NCBI RefSeq assembly: GCF_900100765.1
Contig: NZ_FNFO01000006.1
Location: 296,225 to 360,224 of the forward strand
Reading direction: 5' to 3'
DNA: 64,000 nucleotides
Source: Catalinimonas alkaloidigena
GTDB lineage: Bacteria; Bacteroidota; Bacteroidia; Cytophagales; Flexibacteraceae
Positions within the stretch are counted from its first letter, which is position 1. Every line of letters begins with the position of its first letter. The notes beneath the pieces were generated by a model. That model was not told the origin of the DNA, ran no database searches, and saw only the letters and a program-made list of their open reading frames with translations. Of this stretch, positions 33,243-42,763 are shown in pieces. The position numbers and the translations under genes were made by a program.

Positions 33243-33998
33243 TTAGTGCGCCACGTCGCGATACGCTTTTTCCAGCACCGGCTTAATTTTATCGGTCCAG
33301 AGCACGTAGCCGGTGGGGTTCATGTGCAGGTTGTCTTCGATAAAAATATCGTCCCGCACCTTTTTGCCCGACGGTTGCATCATCACTTCGTCGACGGCGA
33401 TGTAGTGCAACGCCGGGTCCGATTTGGTAAACGTTTCGATCAGCCGATTGGCCTCTTCCATCTGCGGCCACTGTTGCCAGCGCGCCACCGACGGTTTGAT
33501 GGCCAGAAAGTAAATCTCCGCATCCGGTAATTTTTCTTTGGTCAGGGCCGTAAACTTTCTGGCATTTTCCAGCACATAGGCCGGTGATTCGCCGCGCGCG
33601 ATGTCGTTGTCGCCTTCGTACACCACCAGGATGTCCGGCCGACGGGGCACCACCAGGCGGTCGTAAAAATGCAGCAGGTCGTAGAACGTCGATCCCCCGA
33701 AGCCACGCGGAATGACGGGCAACGGGGCCAGGTCCTGTTCCATCGTCTCCCACTTCCGAATGCTCGAACTCCCCACCAGCATAATGCCGCCGGTAGCGTC
33801 AGTCTGTTGGTCAATGGCTTCGTAAGCGGCCACTTCGCCTTCGAACCGTGCGGGGTCGGCCGGAGCCGGTTCTCCCGTCGTTTTGGCGACGGCATTTGCT
33901 TGGGTGGAAGCGGTTTGTGTCGGCCGGGGAGCGCAGTGCGCAAACCACAGGGTTGCCAACAGGCAGAGGGCGAGGCCAGACGTGAAATGTTTTTTCAT
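33243..33998 (-). CDS. SGNH/GDSL-type hydrolase lipoprotein
   Basis: This 251-residue protein has a lipoprotein signal (Cys in LWFAHC), then the SGNH blocks: LVGSSSIRKW (block I Ser), RGFGGSTF (block II Gly), VVYEGDNDIA (block III Asn) and DNLHMNPTGY (block V Asp/His). It is a predicted esterase or acetylhydrolase acting on carbohydrate or lipid esters at the cell surface or in the periplasm. It lies 49 bases downstream of the sulfatase gene on the same strand, suggesting joint action on a decorated glycan. Confidence 0.88.
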   Translation of the reverse strand: MKKHFTSGLALCLLATLWFAHCAPRPTQTASTQANAVAKTTGEPAPADPARFEGEVAAYEAIDQQTDATGGIMLVGSSSIRKWETMEQDLAPLPVIPRGFGGSTFYDLLHFYDRLVVPRRPDILVVYEGDNDIARGESPAYVLENARKFTALTKEKLPDAEIYFLAIKPSVARWQQWPQMEEANRLIETFTKSDPALHYIAVDEVMMQPSGKKVRDDIFIEDNLHMNPTGYVLWTDKIKPVLEKAYRDVAH

Positions 33999-34047
33999 CG
34001 GTATGGTTTAAAAATGGAGATGCGCGGGTGCATCGGTGCGTTCAAAG

Positions 34048-35691
34048 TTAGCGGAATCGGGTAGTATCGCTCAAGGTATAGCCAATGCGCAGCGCGACAG
34101 CTTCCCACGCCGCAGGTTCGGCCGCGGCAAAGGGTTGCTGGTAGACGCGCCAGCGTGCTTCTCCCGTAGGTCGGTAAGCGATGGACGCACCGGGCGTGGC
34201 GCACGTCAGCGTCCACCGTCCATCTTCTTGCGCAAAGGTGGGAGCCGCCGTAACGGGCTGGCGCCCGTTGGGCCACATCATTTCGCGCAGCTCTTTTTCC
34301 GGAATAAATCCTTTGTCGCCCGTCGCGAACATCCAGCGGTACAGCGCACCCCGCAACTCCGCCCGCTTCTCGGCATAAGCCGGATCGGTCGCCAGGTTGT
34401 GTTGCTCAAAGGGATCTTCCTGATAGTCGTAGAGTTCTTCTTCGGGCTTGGTCTGGAACCACCGCTCCGCTTCAGGGTTCAACTGGCCCGCCCGATGCAA
34501 CCGCAGCATCTCGCGCATCATCGGCATGTTTTCCCGGTAGGCAATGTTCTGGAGGTTCGGCTTTTCGGGTTGGAAGTTGCGCACGTACTGGTAGCGTCCG
34601 TCGTGCACGGTGCGCACCATGTCGTACTCGGAATCCATGCGGTCGCGGGCGGCATAGATATATCTGCGCGGGGCGGCAGTTTGCGGCCCCAGAAAAGCCT
34701 GTCCCTGCATCCAGTCCGGCACCGGCAACCCCGCCAGCGACAGCACTGTCGGTGCAAGATCCACGAACGAAATCAGCCGGTCGTCGGTCGAACCGGCGTT
34801 CTTTTTTCCGGGAAAACGGATGATCATCGGCACGCGCAGCCCCCGGTCGTACACCTCGCGTTTGTAATACGCCTGTCCCGAGCCGTGGTCGGTATAGAAG
34901 AAGATGATCGTGCTGTCGAGCAGACCCGCCTCCTCCACCTCGCGCAGGCGCTCTCCCACAAACCGGTCCAGTTCCACGATGTTGGAATAGTTGCGGGCCA
35001 GGTCCTGCCGAATTACAGGGTTGTCGGGGTACAGCGGCGGGACGGGCACCTGGTCGGGTTGGACGTAGAGCGTGCAGTCTTTCCGTGCCCAGATCTGCGA
35101 CTCGTGGGTCACCATCGCATTGAAAATGGCAAAAAACGGCGCACCTACGGGGCGGTTGCGCCAGTGGGCCCGGGGACTGCTCTCGTCCCACACCGTAGGC
35201 GGCGCATCGAACTGGTAATCCTCTTTGCTGTTGTTGGTGGTGTACCACCCCGCCGCCCGCAGCATCTCCGGGTACAACCGGATCTCGGCCGGAATCACCG
35301 CCCGGTACGCTTCCAGGTCGGTATCGTCCGTTACGGGCATGGTGCGCATGTTGTCGGTTCCCATGTAGGTCGGGTACATGCCCGAAATCAACGCCGACCG
35401 GCTCGGCGCGCACACACCCGATACCGAAAACACATTCGTATACCGCACCCCCTCAGCGGCGAGGCGGTCGAGGTTCGGCGTATGCGCGGTAGAATCGCCG
35501 TACGCCGCCAGGTGCGGACTCATGTCTTCGGCCGTAATCCAGAGGATGTGGTAGCGGGACGCGGTTGAAGGAGAAATAGAGTCACCCGATATATCTCGCT
35601 GATGATCAACACTTTGACTTGATTGACAGCCGCTCCAAAGGCAACCTGTCAACAGGATAAAAAGGAAGAAATGGCGAGGGTGGTGGTGCAT
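34048..35691 (-). CDS. Family S1 sulfatase lipoprotein
   Basis: This 547-residue protein has a lipoprotein signal (Cys in CLWSGC). The alkaline-phosphatase-fold sulfatase signature VCAPSRSALISG carries the Cys that is converted to formylglycine. Metal-site segments ITAEDMSPHLAAYGD and FFYTDHG, and a C-terminal sulfatase region (LYDYQEDPFEQHNLA), are also present. The last ~70 residues resemble an appended small beta domain (ATPGASIAYRPTGEARWRVY). It likely desulfates a glycan in the periplasm. No sulfatase-maturing enzyme is in the window. Confidence 0.9.
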   Translation of the reverse strand: MHHHPRHFFLFILLTGCLWSGCQSSQSVDHQRDISGDSISPSTASRYHILWITAEDMSPHLAAYGDSTAHTPNLDRLAAEGVRYTNVFSVSGVCAPSRSALISGMYPTYMGTDNMRTMPVTDDTDLEAYRAVIPAEIRLYPEMLRAAGWYTTNNSKEDYQFDAPPTVWDESSPRAHWRNRPVGAPFFAIFNAMVTHESQIWARKDCTLYVQPDQVPVPPLYPDNPVIRQDLARNYSNIVELDRFVGERLREVEEAGLLDSTIIFFYTDHGSGQAYYKREVYDRGLRVPMIIRFPGKKNAGSTDDRLISFVDLAPTVLSLAGLPVPDWMQGQAFLGPQTAAPRRYIYAARDRMDSEYDMVRTVHDGRYQYVRNFQPEKPNLQNIAYRENMPMMREMLRLHRAGQLNPEAERWFQTKPEEELYDYQEDPFEQHNLATDPAYAEKRAELRGALYRWMFATGDKGFIPEKELREMMWPNGRQPVTAAPTFAQEDGRWTLTCATPGASIAYRPTGEARWRVYQQPFAAAEPAAWEAVALRIGYTLSDTTRFR

Positions 35692-35996
35692 GCGACGTAA
35701 AGTAGAATTCTTTGCGGAAAAGAGAGATGCCTTTGCTCAAGTGCACAAAAGTTCAGACGCCATCTTGCCTGACTTGGGCTTTCGTACTATTTTCGGAGGC
35801 GTAAGTTTATTACGGAAAAGTTACGCTATTTTTAACGGGTTCCACCACGTTTCCCGATGACCGGCACCTGCACCTCTACCACACGCCGCTAATCAACTTT
35901 CCACTCAGCCTGCAGAACTTCGCCGCCGTGTGTAGTTTTGATTAAATGTACTATTTATATTACGTGGTCAATTTTTTACGCTAACCTTTCTTTCCC
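35692..35996. other. Divergent intergenic region before the TldD cluster
   Basis: This is 305 bases, AT-rich near 35800-35835 and 35935-35980. A CGTAA/TTACG inverted repeat lies at 35800-35814, with another TTACG just after. No exact TAnnTTTG box was found on either strand. No gene is supported. Confidence 0.5.
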
Positions 35997-37631
35997 TTGA
36001 ATCGACGAGATTTTGTACAGTTGACCGGTTTTGGTCTGGGCGCACTCATGGTGCCACTCCCTGCGTTTAGCCGCGCCATCGATCCGGCCGCGGCCCTGGT
36101 TCCCCTCCTGGACGTGGCGCAGAAAAAGGCGCTGGCCGACGTGGTGCTCAACCAGGCCAAAGGCCTAGGGGCCAGCTACGCCGACTGCCGCATCGGGCGC
36201 TACCTGAATCAATTTATTTCTACGCGCGAAGATCGTGTCCAGAACATCGTCAGCACTGAGTCGTTCGGAGCGGGGATTCGGGTGATCGCCAGCGGCACCT
36301 GGGGGTTTGCCGCCACCAACGACGTAACGCCCGACGGGCTGAAAAAAGCCACGCAACAGGCCATCGCTATTGCCAAAGCCAACGCCAAAATCCAGAAAGA
36401 ACCGGTGCAACTCGTGCCCGTCAAAGGCTACGGGGAGGTCAGCTGGAAAACCCCACTTCAGAAGAACGCCTTTGAAGTGCCGGTTAAGGAGAAGGTCGAT
36501 TTATTGCTGAACGCCAACGCCAAAGCCATGGAGGCAGGTGCTAATTTCATCAACAGCAACCTCTTCCAGGTCAACGAACAGAAGTACTTTGCTTCGACCG
36601 ACGGCAGCTACATCGACCAGGACATCCATCGCATCTGGCCAACGTTTTCCGCCACGGCGACGGGCAAAGACGGTTTCCGTACCCGGCAGGCGCTCAGCGC
36701 CCCGATGGGCATGGGCTACGAATACCTCGACGTAAAACCGGAAGATAAAATTGCCGGACCCAACGGCCTGATTCTCTACAATCGCTCGTACGATATCGTG
36801 GAAGATGCGGTCGCGGCGGCCCAACAGGCCAAAGCCAAACTCACCGCCAAATCGGTGCAGCCGGGCAAATACACGCTGGTGCTGGAGCCGAATCACCTGG
36901 GCCTGACGATCCACGAATCGGTGGGCCACCCGCTGGAGCTGGACCGCGTGCTGGGCTACGAAGCCAACTACGCCGGCACCTCGTTCGCTACGCTCGACAA
37001 GTGGGAAACCAAGTCGTTCGAGTACGGCAGCAAGCTGGTCAACATCTTCGCCGACAAAACGCAACCGGGTTCGTTGGGTGCAGTAGGCTACGACGACGAA
37101 GGGGTCAAAACCAAGCGGTGGGACCTCATCAAAAACGGTATCCTGGTCGACTACCAGAAAATCCGCGACCAGGCGCACATCCTGGGACAACGGGAATCCG
37201 ACGGCTGCTGCTACGCCGACTCCTGGTCGAGCGTGCAGTTTCAGCGCATGCCCAACGTCTCGCTGGCCCCCGGCACGGAAACGCGCTCGGTCGCCGACAT
37301 GATCAAGGGCGTCGAGAACGGCATCTACATCGCCGGACGCGGCTCCTACTCCATTGACCAGCAACGCTACAACTTTCAGTTCGGTGGCCAGTTGTTCTAC
37401 GAAATCAAGAACGGCGAAGTCACCAACATGCTCGAAGACGTAGCCTATCAGGCCAATACGAAAGAGTTCTGGAACTCACTCACGCAACTGTGCGACGAGA
37501 GTGATTACCGTCTGTTCGGTTCGTTTTTCGACGGAAAAGGCCAGCCTTCGCAGATCAGCTCGGTCTCGCACGGCAGCCCGACTTCGCGCTTCGACGCTAT
37601 CAATGTCATCAACACGGCCCGTAAAATTTAG
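35997..37631 (+). CDS. TldD-like metallopeptidase, twin-arginine N-terminus (copy 1)
   Basis: This 544-residue protein of the TldD/PmbA family has the zinc motif HESVGH at residues 306-311, inside LTIHESVGHPLELDRVLGYEANYAG. The N-terminus MNRRDFVQLTGFGLGALMVP is a plausible Tat signal, unlike the cytoplasmic TldD of E. coli, so export is inferred. The start is a TTG, supported by alignment with the next gene, which begins MNRRDF with ATG. TldD and TldE form a complex that trims peptides and matures some ribosomal peptides. The tandem paralogue follows after 3 bases, then a TldE-like gene. Confidence 0.88.
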   Translation: MNRRDFVQLTGFGLGALMVPLPAFSRAIDPAAALVPLLDVAQKKALADVVLNQAKGLGASYADCRIGRYLNQFISTREDRVQNIVSTESFGAGIRVIASGTWGFAATNDVTPDGLKKATQQAIAIAKANAKIQKEPVQLVPVKGYGEVSWKTPLQKNAFEVPVKEKVDLLLNANAKAMEAGANFINSNLFQVNEQKYFASTDGSYIDQDIHRIWPTFSATATGKDGFRTRQALSAPMGMGYEYLDVKPEDKIAGPNGLILYNRSYDIVEDAVAAAQQAKAKLTAKSVQPGKYTLVLEPNHLGLTIHESVGHPLELDRVLGYEANYAGTSFATLDKWETKSFEYGSKLVNIFADKTQPGSLGAVGYDDEGVKTKRWDLIKNGILVDYQKIRDQAHILGQRESDGCCYADSWSSVQFQRMPNVSLAPGTETRSVADMIKGVENGIYIAGRGSYSIDQQRYNFQFGGQLFYEIKNGEVTNMLEDVAYQANTKEFWNSLTQLCDESDYRLFGSFFDGKGQPSQISSVSHGSPTSRFDAINVINTARKI

Positions 37632-37634
37632 ACC

Positions 37635-39275
37635 ATGAATAGACGCGATTTTACCCGCCTGGCGGGATTTGGGGCCGGAGCGGCCTTCGTACCCTGGCCC
37701 GTGATGGGGCAATCGGTGGCACCGGAAGCGTTACTAGAACCCCTCCTGGACGTAACGCAGAAAAAGGCGCTGGCCGACGTGGTGCTCAACCAGGCCAAAG
37801 GCATGGGCGCCAGCTACGCCGACTGCCGCATCGGGCGCTACCTGAACCAGTTTGTGATTACCCGGGAGGACAAAGTGCAAAATGTGGTGAATACCGAGTC
37901 GTTCGGAGCGGGGATTCGGGTGATCGCCAACGGCACCTGGGGGTTTGCCGCCACCAACGACGTAACGCCCGACGGGCTGAAGAAAGCCACGCAACAGGCC
38001 ATCGCCATTGCCAAGGCCAACGCCAAAATCCAGAAAGAGCCAGTGCAACTTGTGCCCGTCAAAGGCTACGGTGAAGTGAGCTGGAAAACCCCGATTCAGA
38101 AAAACGCCTTTGAAGTACCGGTTAAGGAGAAGGCCGATTTGCTGCTGAGTGCCAATGCCAAAGCCATGGAAGCGGGCGCGAACTACGTCAACAGCCGCCT
38201 GTTCCTCGTCAACGAACAGAAGTATTTCGCCTCGACCGACGGCAGCTACATTGACCAGGACGTACATCGCACTTGGCCCAGTTTCACGGTGACGTGCATC
38301 GACCCGAAAGAAGGGAAATTCAAGACCCGCCAGAGCCTGGGCAACCCGGTCGGCATGGGCTACGAATACCTCGACGGACGGACACAGGATCGGCTGGCCC
38401 TGCCCGGCGGCGTGGTGGTGTACAAAGACACGTACCATTTGGTGGACGATGCCGTGGCCGCGGCCAAACAGGCGCGCGAAGCCCTGACGGCCAAAACGGT
38501 GCAGCCGGGCAAATACACGTTGGTGCTCGATCCGTCGCACCTCTGGCTGACGATCCACGAGTCGGTGGGCCACCCGTTGGAGCTGGACCGCGTGCTGGGC
38601 TACGAAGCCAACTACGCCGGCACCTCGTTCGCTACGCTCGACAAGTGGGAAACCAAGTCGTTCGAATACGGCAGCAAGCTGGTTAACTTTTTTGCCGACA
38701 AGCTGCAGCCCGGCTCACTCGGGGCCGTCGGTTACGATGACGAAGGCGTGAAAACGAAACGCTGGGATCTGGTGAAGAACGGCATTCTGGTCGATTATCA
38801 GAAAATCCGCGATCAGGCGCACATTTTGGGCCAACGGGAATCCGACGGCTGCTGCTATGCCGATTCCTGGTCGAGCGTGCAGTTTCAGCGCATGCCCAAT
38901 GTCTCGCTGGCCCCTGGCGCGGAAACGCGCTCGGTCGCCGACATGATCAAGGGCGTCGAGAACGGCATCTACATCATCGGCGATGGTTCGTACTCCATCG
39001 ACCAGCAACGCTACAACTTTCAGTTCGGTGGCCAGTTGTTCTATGAAATCAAGAACGGACAGATCACCGGCATGCTGCGCGACGTGGCCTATCAGGCCAA
39101 CACGAAAGAGTTCTGGAACTCGCTTTCGCAGGTGTGTGACGAGAGCGACTACCGGATGGGAGGCTCGTTCTTCGACGGCAAGGGCCAGCCCAGCCAGTCG
39201 AGTTCGGTTTCGCACGGCAGCTCGACCGCCCGTTTCGACGGCGTCAACGTGATCAACACCGAACGGAGGATTTAA
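37635..39275 (+). CDS. TldD-like metallopeptidase, twin-arginine N-terminus (copy 2)
   Basis: This 546-residue paralogue of the preceding gene also has a Tat-like start (MNRRDFTRLAGFGAGAAFVP) and zinc motif HESVGH at residues 308-313. The two copies are nearly identical at DNA level in blocks (for example about 36261-36411 with 37899-38049, and the region after HESVGH) and clearly diverged elsewhere (residues 215-260). That pattern points to gene conversion after duplication. Both copies keep the metal motif and full length, so both may be active. It precedes the TldE-like gene by 75 bases. Confidence 0.88.
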   Translation: MNRRDFTRLAGFGAGAAFVPWPVMGQSVAPEALLEPLLDVTQKKALADVVLNQAKGMGASYADCRIGRYLNQFVITREDKVQNVVNTESFGAGIRVIANGTWGFAATNDVTPDGLKKATQQAIAIAKANAKIQKEPVQLVPVKGYGEVSWKTPIQKNAFEVPVKEKADLLLSANAKAMEAGANYVNSRLFLVNEQKYFASTDGSYIDQDVHRTWPSFTVTCIDPKEGKFKTRQSLGNPVGMGYEYLDGRTQDRLALPGGVVVYKDTYHLVDDAVAAAKQAREALTAKTVQPGKYTLVLDPSHLWLTIHESVGHPLELDRVLGYEANYAGTSFATLDKWETKSFEYGSKLVNFFADKLQPGSLGAVGYDDEGVKTKRWDLVKNGILVDYQKIRDQAHILGQRESDGCCYADSWSSVQFQRMPNVSLAPGAETRSVADMIKGVENGIYIIGDGSYSIDQQRYNFQFGGQLFYEIKNGQITGMLRDVAYQANTKEFWNSLSQVCDESDYRMGGSFFDGKGQPSQSSSVSHGSSTARFDGVNVINTERRI

Positions 39276-39350
39276 CTTCCAGTAACGGCGAAACCAACGC
39301 CAACCAAGTCATTCATCTTCACCTCTTTACCATTCGAATACTTTTCTATC

Positions 39351-40673
39351 ATGGCAATATTATCAGAAGCAGAAGCGAAACAGATTCTTCAGAAAGTGAT
39401 CGGCTTTTCGAAGGCGGACGAGTGCGAAGCCAACCTCAACGGCAGCACGCAGGGCAACATCCGTTACGCCCGCAACACGGTGTCGACCAGTGGCTCTGAA
39501 ACCAACACGTCGCTGGTAGTGCAGTCGGCCTTCGGCAAGAAAGCGGGCACCGCTACCGTGAACGAATTCGACGATGCTTCGCTCGAAAAAGCGGTCCGCC
39601 GCTCGGAGGAACTGGCGCAGCTGGCTCCGGAAAATCCGGAGTACATGCCCGTGCTGGGGCCGCAACAGTACCAGAAGTCGCCGACGTTCGTGCAGGCCAC
39701 AGCCGACATTACGCCCGACTACCGTGCGCAGGTAGCGGCCAGCAGCATCGAGCCCGCCCGGAAAAAAGACGTCACGGCGGCCGGCTTCCTGCAGGATTCC
39801 GCCGGGTTCTCGTCGATGATGAACTCGAAAGGGCTGTTTGCTTACAACCAGGAGACGGGCATGGACTTCACCGTCACGATGCGCACCAACGACGGCACCG
39901 GCTCAGGCTGGGTCAGCCGCGATTACAACGACGTCCGTAAGTTCAACGCCGCCGAGGCGTCGCAGATCGCCATCGAAAAGGCGCTGCAATCGCGCAACGC
40001 CAAGGCCATCGAGCCGGGCAAATACACCGTGATTCTGGAACCGGCCGCCTCGGTCGATCTGCTGCAAAACATGGTCTTCAACATGTCGGCTCGCACCGCC
40101 GACGAAGGCCGCAGCTTCCTGAGCAAAAAGGGCGAGCCCGGAAAAAACCGGAAGGGCGAAAAGTTGTTAGACGAACGCGTCCACATTTACATCGATCCTC
40201 AGAATCCGGACCTGCCGACCGCCACGTGGTCGGGCGACGGCCTGCCGGTCAAAAAGATGGACCTGATCAGCAACGGGGTGGTAAAAAACCTGTTCTACGA
40301 CCGGTACTGGGCTCAGCAACAAGGCGTTGAACCAGTCGCCTTCGGGCGTTCGTTCATCATGGAAGGGGGCTCGGGCACCATCGAGGACCTGATTCGTGAT
40401 ACGCAGAAAGGCATTCTGGTGACGCGCATGTGGTACATCCGCACGGTCGATCCGCAGACGCTCCTCTACACGGGCCTGACCCGCGACGGGCTGTTTTACG
40501 TCGAAAACGGCAAAATTCAGTATCCGCTGAAAAACTTCCGTTTCAACGAGAGTCCGGTCATCATGCTCAACAACCTGGAGGCCCTCGGCAAGCAGTACCG
40601 TGTGGACGGCAACCTGGTGCCGGTCATGAAAATCCGTGACTTTACCTTCACCAGCCTCTCCGACGCAGTTTAA
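39351..40673 (+). CDS. TldE/PmbA-like protein (metallopeptidase partner)
   Basis: This 440-residue protein of the TldD/PmbA family lacks the HExxxH motif, as expected for the TldE subunit. Family segments include NIRYARNTVSTSGSE, VVQSAFGKKAGTATVNEF, EPGKYTVILEPAASVDLLQNMVF, LISNGVVKNLFYDRYWA and YTGLTRDGLFYVENGKIQYPLKNFRFN. It has no signal peptide or twin-arginine motif, in contrast to the two TldD-like proteins just upstream. Either the complex forms in the cytoplasm before Tat export, or the arginine pair is not a working signal. Confidence 0.88.
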   Translation: MAILSEAEAKQILQKVIGFSKADECEANLNGSTQGNIRYARNTVSTSGSETNTSLVVQSAFGKKAGTATVNEFDDASLEKAVRRSEELAQLAPENPEYMPVLGPQQYQKSPTFVQATADITPDYRAQVAASSIEPARKKDVTAAGFLQDSAGFSSMMNSKGLFAYNQETGMDFTVTMRTNDGTGSGWVSRDYNDVRKFNAAEASQIAIEKALQSRNAKAIEPGKYTVILEPAASVDLLQNMVFNMSARTADEGRSFLSKKGEPGKNRKGEKLLDERVHIYIDPQNPDLPTATWSGDGLPVKKMDLISNGVVKNLFYDRYWAQQQGVEPVAFGRSFIMEGGSGTIEDLIRDTQKGILVTRMWYIRTVDPQTLLYTGLTRDGLFYVENGKIQYPLKNFRFNESPVIMLNNLEALGKQYRVDGNLVPVMKIRDFTFTSLSDAV

Positions 40674-40781
40674 TTTTATGTGGTGAGGTGGTGGTGTGGC
40701 AATGGAGTGATGGTTGCCGATGACCACGCACTTCTTTTGCATTCGCCATTTCACCACTTTGCCATTTCACACCTGTCACGT

Positions 40782-41477
40782 ATGGCCGGTACGATCAACC
40801 CGAAATTGGGGAATTACCAACGTTTCGCGCGGGGGGCCACACACGCCCTCGTCCCGCCGCGGGGGTTTTTCTTCACGCGGTTGCAGTACAATTCGGGCGA
40901 TTGGAACACGGACCAACGCATGCCCTCCAACCTGATGAACTCGCTGATCGAGTACACGACTGTGCCGGTCGACACGCAGGAAAACGTGATTCCGCTCAGC
41001 AGTGAGAAGCTGTTCGAAGCACCGTTCTGTTACCTGAGCGGTCACAAGCTGGTGGAGTTCGATCCGCAGGAGCGCCGGAATCTCAAGCAGTACGTGGACC
41101 GGGGAGGGTTTGTGTTCGTGGACGACTGCAACCACGACATCGACGGGCTGTTTGCCAAGTCGTTCGAGGCGGAAATGGCGGAAATCTTCGGTCCCAACGC
41201 CTTGAAGAAAATCCCGAATTCCCATCCCCTCTACCGTGCCTTTTTCGAGTTCGAAGATGGGCCGCCCAACACGTCCGTAGAGCTGAACGGCTGGGGCGAC
41301 GACCTCGTCCACGACTACCTGAAGGCAATTGAGATCAACGGCCGCATCGGCGTGCTGTACAGCAACAAGGACTACGGCTGCGAGTGGGACTACGACTTTC
41401 GGAACAAACGCTGGCTGGCCGTCGACAACACCCGCTTCGGCGTCAACATCGTGATGTACGCAATGGTCGGGGCGTGA
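40782..41477 (+). CDS. DUF4159 domain protein
   Basis: This 231-residue protein has the DUF4159 signature: FFFTRLQYNSGDWNTDQRMPSNLMNSL at the start, then YLSGHKLVEFDPQERRNLKQYVDRGGFVFVDDCNHDIDGLF, and VLYSNKDYGCEWDYDF near the end. The fold is similar to class I glutamine amidotransferase-like domains, without an obvious catalytic Cys. DUF4159 proteins are often encoded with MoxR, DUF58 and Bat-type genes, as here. The ATG at 40782 was chosen; it follows a CCATTTCACCAC-type low-complexity stretch. Confidence 0.88.
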   Translation: MAGTINPKLGNYQRFARGATHALVPPRGFFFTRLQYNSGDWNTDQRMPSNLMNSLIEYTTVPVDTQENVIPLSSEKLFEAPFCYLSGHKLVEFDPQERRNLKQYVDRGGFVFVDDCNHDIDGLFAKSFEAEMAEIFGPNALKKIPNSHPLYRAFFEFEDGPPNTSVELNGWGDDLVHDYLKAIEINGRIGVLYSNKDYGCEWDYDFRNKRWLAVDNTRFGVNIVMYAMVGA

Positions 41478-41485
41478 CAATGAAC

Positions 41486-41548
41486 GAATGAGTGAATTAC
41501 AGAATGAGTGAATGAGGGCGCAGAGCGCATGGAGCGGAGAGCAGAGCG
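41486..41548 (+). repeat. Short intergenic direct repeats before moxR
   Basis: GAATGAGTGAAT occurs at 41486-41497 and 41502-41513 (16-base period). GCAGAGCG occurs at 41520-41527 and 41541-41548 (21-base period). The stretch is low-complexity, non-coding, and followed by an AAC/CTTT-rich stretch up to about 41640. Confidence 0.55.
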
Positions 41549-41717
41549 TTTGAGGTTTAAACTGCCTGGCGGCCCGGTCTGAACTCCTTAACCTTCCAAC
41601 GTTCTACACCTGCAACCTAGTAACCACTGCACCCATCCACGATCACTACTACCCTAAACTTGTAACCCACTGGAAACCACAGAACAAACCATCCAGGAAC
41701 TGATCTCAAAACTGGCG

Positions 41718-42671
41718 ATGCTGCGGCAGGAAATCGGCAAGCGGATCGTAGGACAAGAAGAAGTCATCGAGCAACTGCTCATCACGTTTATGGCCGGGGG
41801 GCACACGCTGCTGGAGGGCGTGCCGGGACTGGCGAAGACGCTCATGATCCGCACGCTGGCGGAGGCGACGCACCTGGAATTCCGGCGCATTCAATTCACA
41901 CCCGACCTGATGCCGACCGACATTGTCGGGACGGAGGTGCTGGAAGAGGACGCGACGACGGGCAAACGCTTTTTCAAATTCAACCGGGGGCCGCTGTTTG
42001 CCAACATCATCCTGGCCGACGAGATCAACCGGACGCCGCCCAAAACGCAGTCGGCGCTGCTGGAGGCCATGCAGGAATTTTCGGTAACCTATGGCGGACA
42101 GACTTACCCCCTGCCCCGGCCGTTCTTCATCCTGGCGACGCAGAACCCCATCGAACAGTCGGGTACGTTTCCGCTGCCAGAGGCCCAGCTCGACCGCTTT
42201 CTGCTTTACATCCGCCTCGACTACCCCGGCGAAGAAGAAGAGTTCAACATCTTGCACCAAACCACCGGCAGCCGCCGGGTCGACGTCCGCTCCGTCCTTT
42301 CCGGCGAAGACCTGATGCAACTGCAGCAACTGGTACGCGACGTGACCATCAGTCCGGACCTGATCCGCTGGGTGACGCACCTGGTCCGCGCCACGCGCCC
42401 GACCACGACGGCGGTGGCGTTCGTACACGACTGGGTGCAATGGGGCGCGGGGCCACGCGCAGGCCAGGCCCTGATTCTGACGGCCAAAGCACGTGCCTTG
42501 CTCCACGGACGCTACGCCGTCACGCCCGAGGACATTCGGCATGTGGCTTACCCCGTGTTGCGCCACCGCCTGCTGATGAGCTTCAAGGCCGAAGCCGAGG
42601 GCATCTTGTCCGATCAGGTAACCGAGCGACTTCTGGCGGAAGTGAAGCCGCCCACGTCGGCGCTGGGATAA
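41718..42671 (+). CDS. MoxR family AAA+ ATPase
   Basis: This 317-residue AAA+ ATPase has Walker A (EGVPGLAKT), Walker B with DEINR (ILADEINRTPPKTQSALLEAMQEF), and sensor 1 in FFILATQNP. A C-terminal lid (AKARALLHGRYAVTPEDIRHVAYPVLRHRLL) completes it. MoxR proteins work with vWA/DUF58 partners as chaperones in cofactor insertion or complex assembly. The ATG at 41718 begins at MLRQEIGKRIVGQ. The open frame extends to 41658 without an ATG or GTG, and its codons (L-E-T-T-E-Q-T-I-Q-E-L) continue the N-terminal helix usual in the family, so a non-AUG start such as CTG at 41670 is possible. Confidence 0.92.
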   Translation: MLRQEIGKRIVGQEEVIEQLLITFMAGGHTLLEGVPGLAKTLMIRTLAEATHLEFRRIQFTPDLMPTDIVGTEVLEEDATTGKRFFKFNRGPLFANIILADEINRTPPKTQSALLEAMQEFSVTYGGQTYPLPRPFFILATQNPIEQSGTFPLPEAQLDRFLLYIRLDYPGEEEEFNILHQTTGSRRVDVRSVLSGEDLMQLQQLVRDVTISPDLIRWVTHLVRATRPTTTAVAFVHDWVQWGAGPRAGQALILTAKARALLHGRYAVTPEDIRHVAYPVLRHRLLMSFKAEAEGILSDQVTERLLAEVKPPTSALG

Positions 42672-42700
42672 CGCCTGGTGCCGGAAGTCTATCGGGGGTT

Positions 42701-42730
42701 TTGGAGAACGGGCAGGAATTTTCTAGCTTG
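42701..42730 (+). promoter_or_regulatory. Candidate promoter of the polysaccharide utilisation locus
   Basis: TTG at 42701-42703, a 20-base spacer, then TAGCTTG (42724-42730), one T short of TAnnTTTG. It lies 34 bases before the ECF sigma ATG. Confidence 0.35.
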
Positions 42731-42763
42731 AGCGGCAAAGCTTACCTATTCCCTCCCACCACC

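Noticed and set aside
34036..35568. Long plus-strand open frame (510 codons) opposite the sulfatase gene
   Set aside because: Antisense shadow of a well-supported sulfatase; no recognisable protein.
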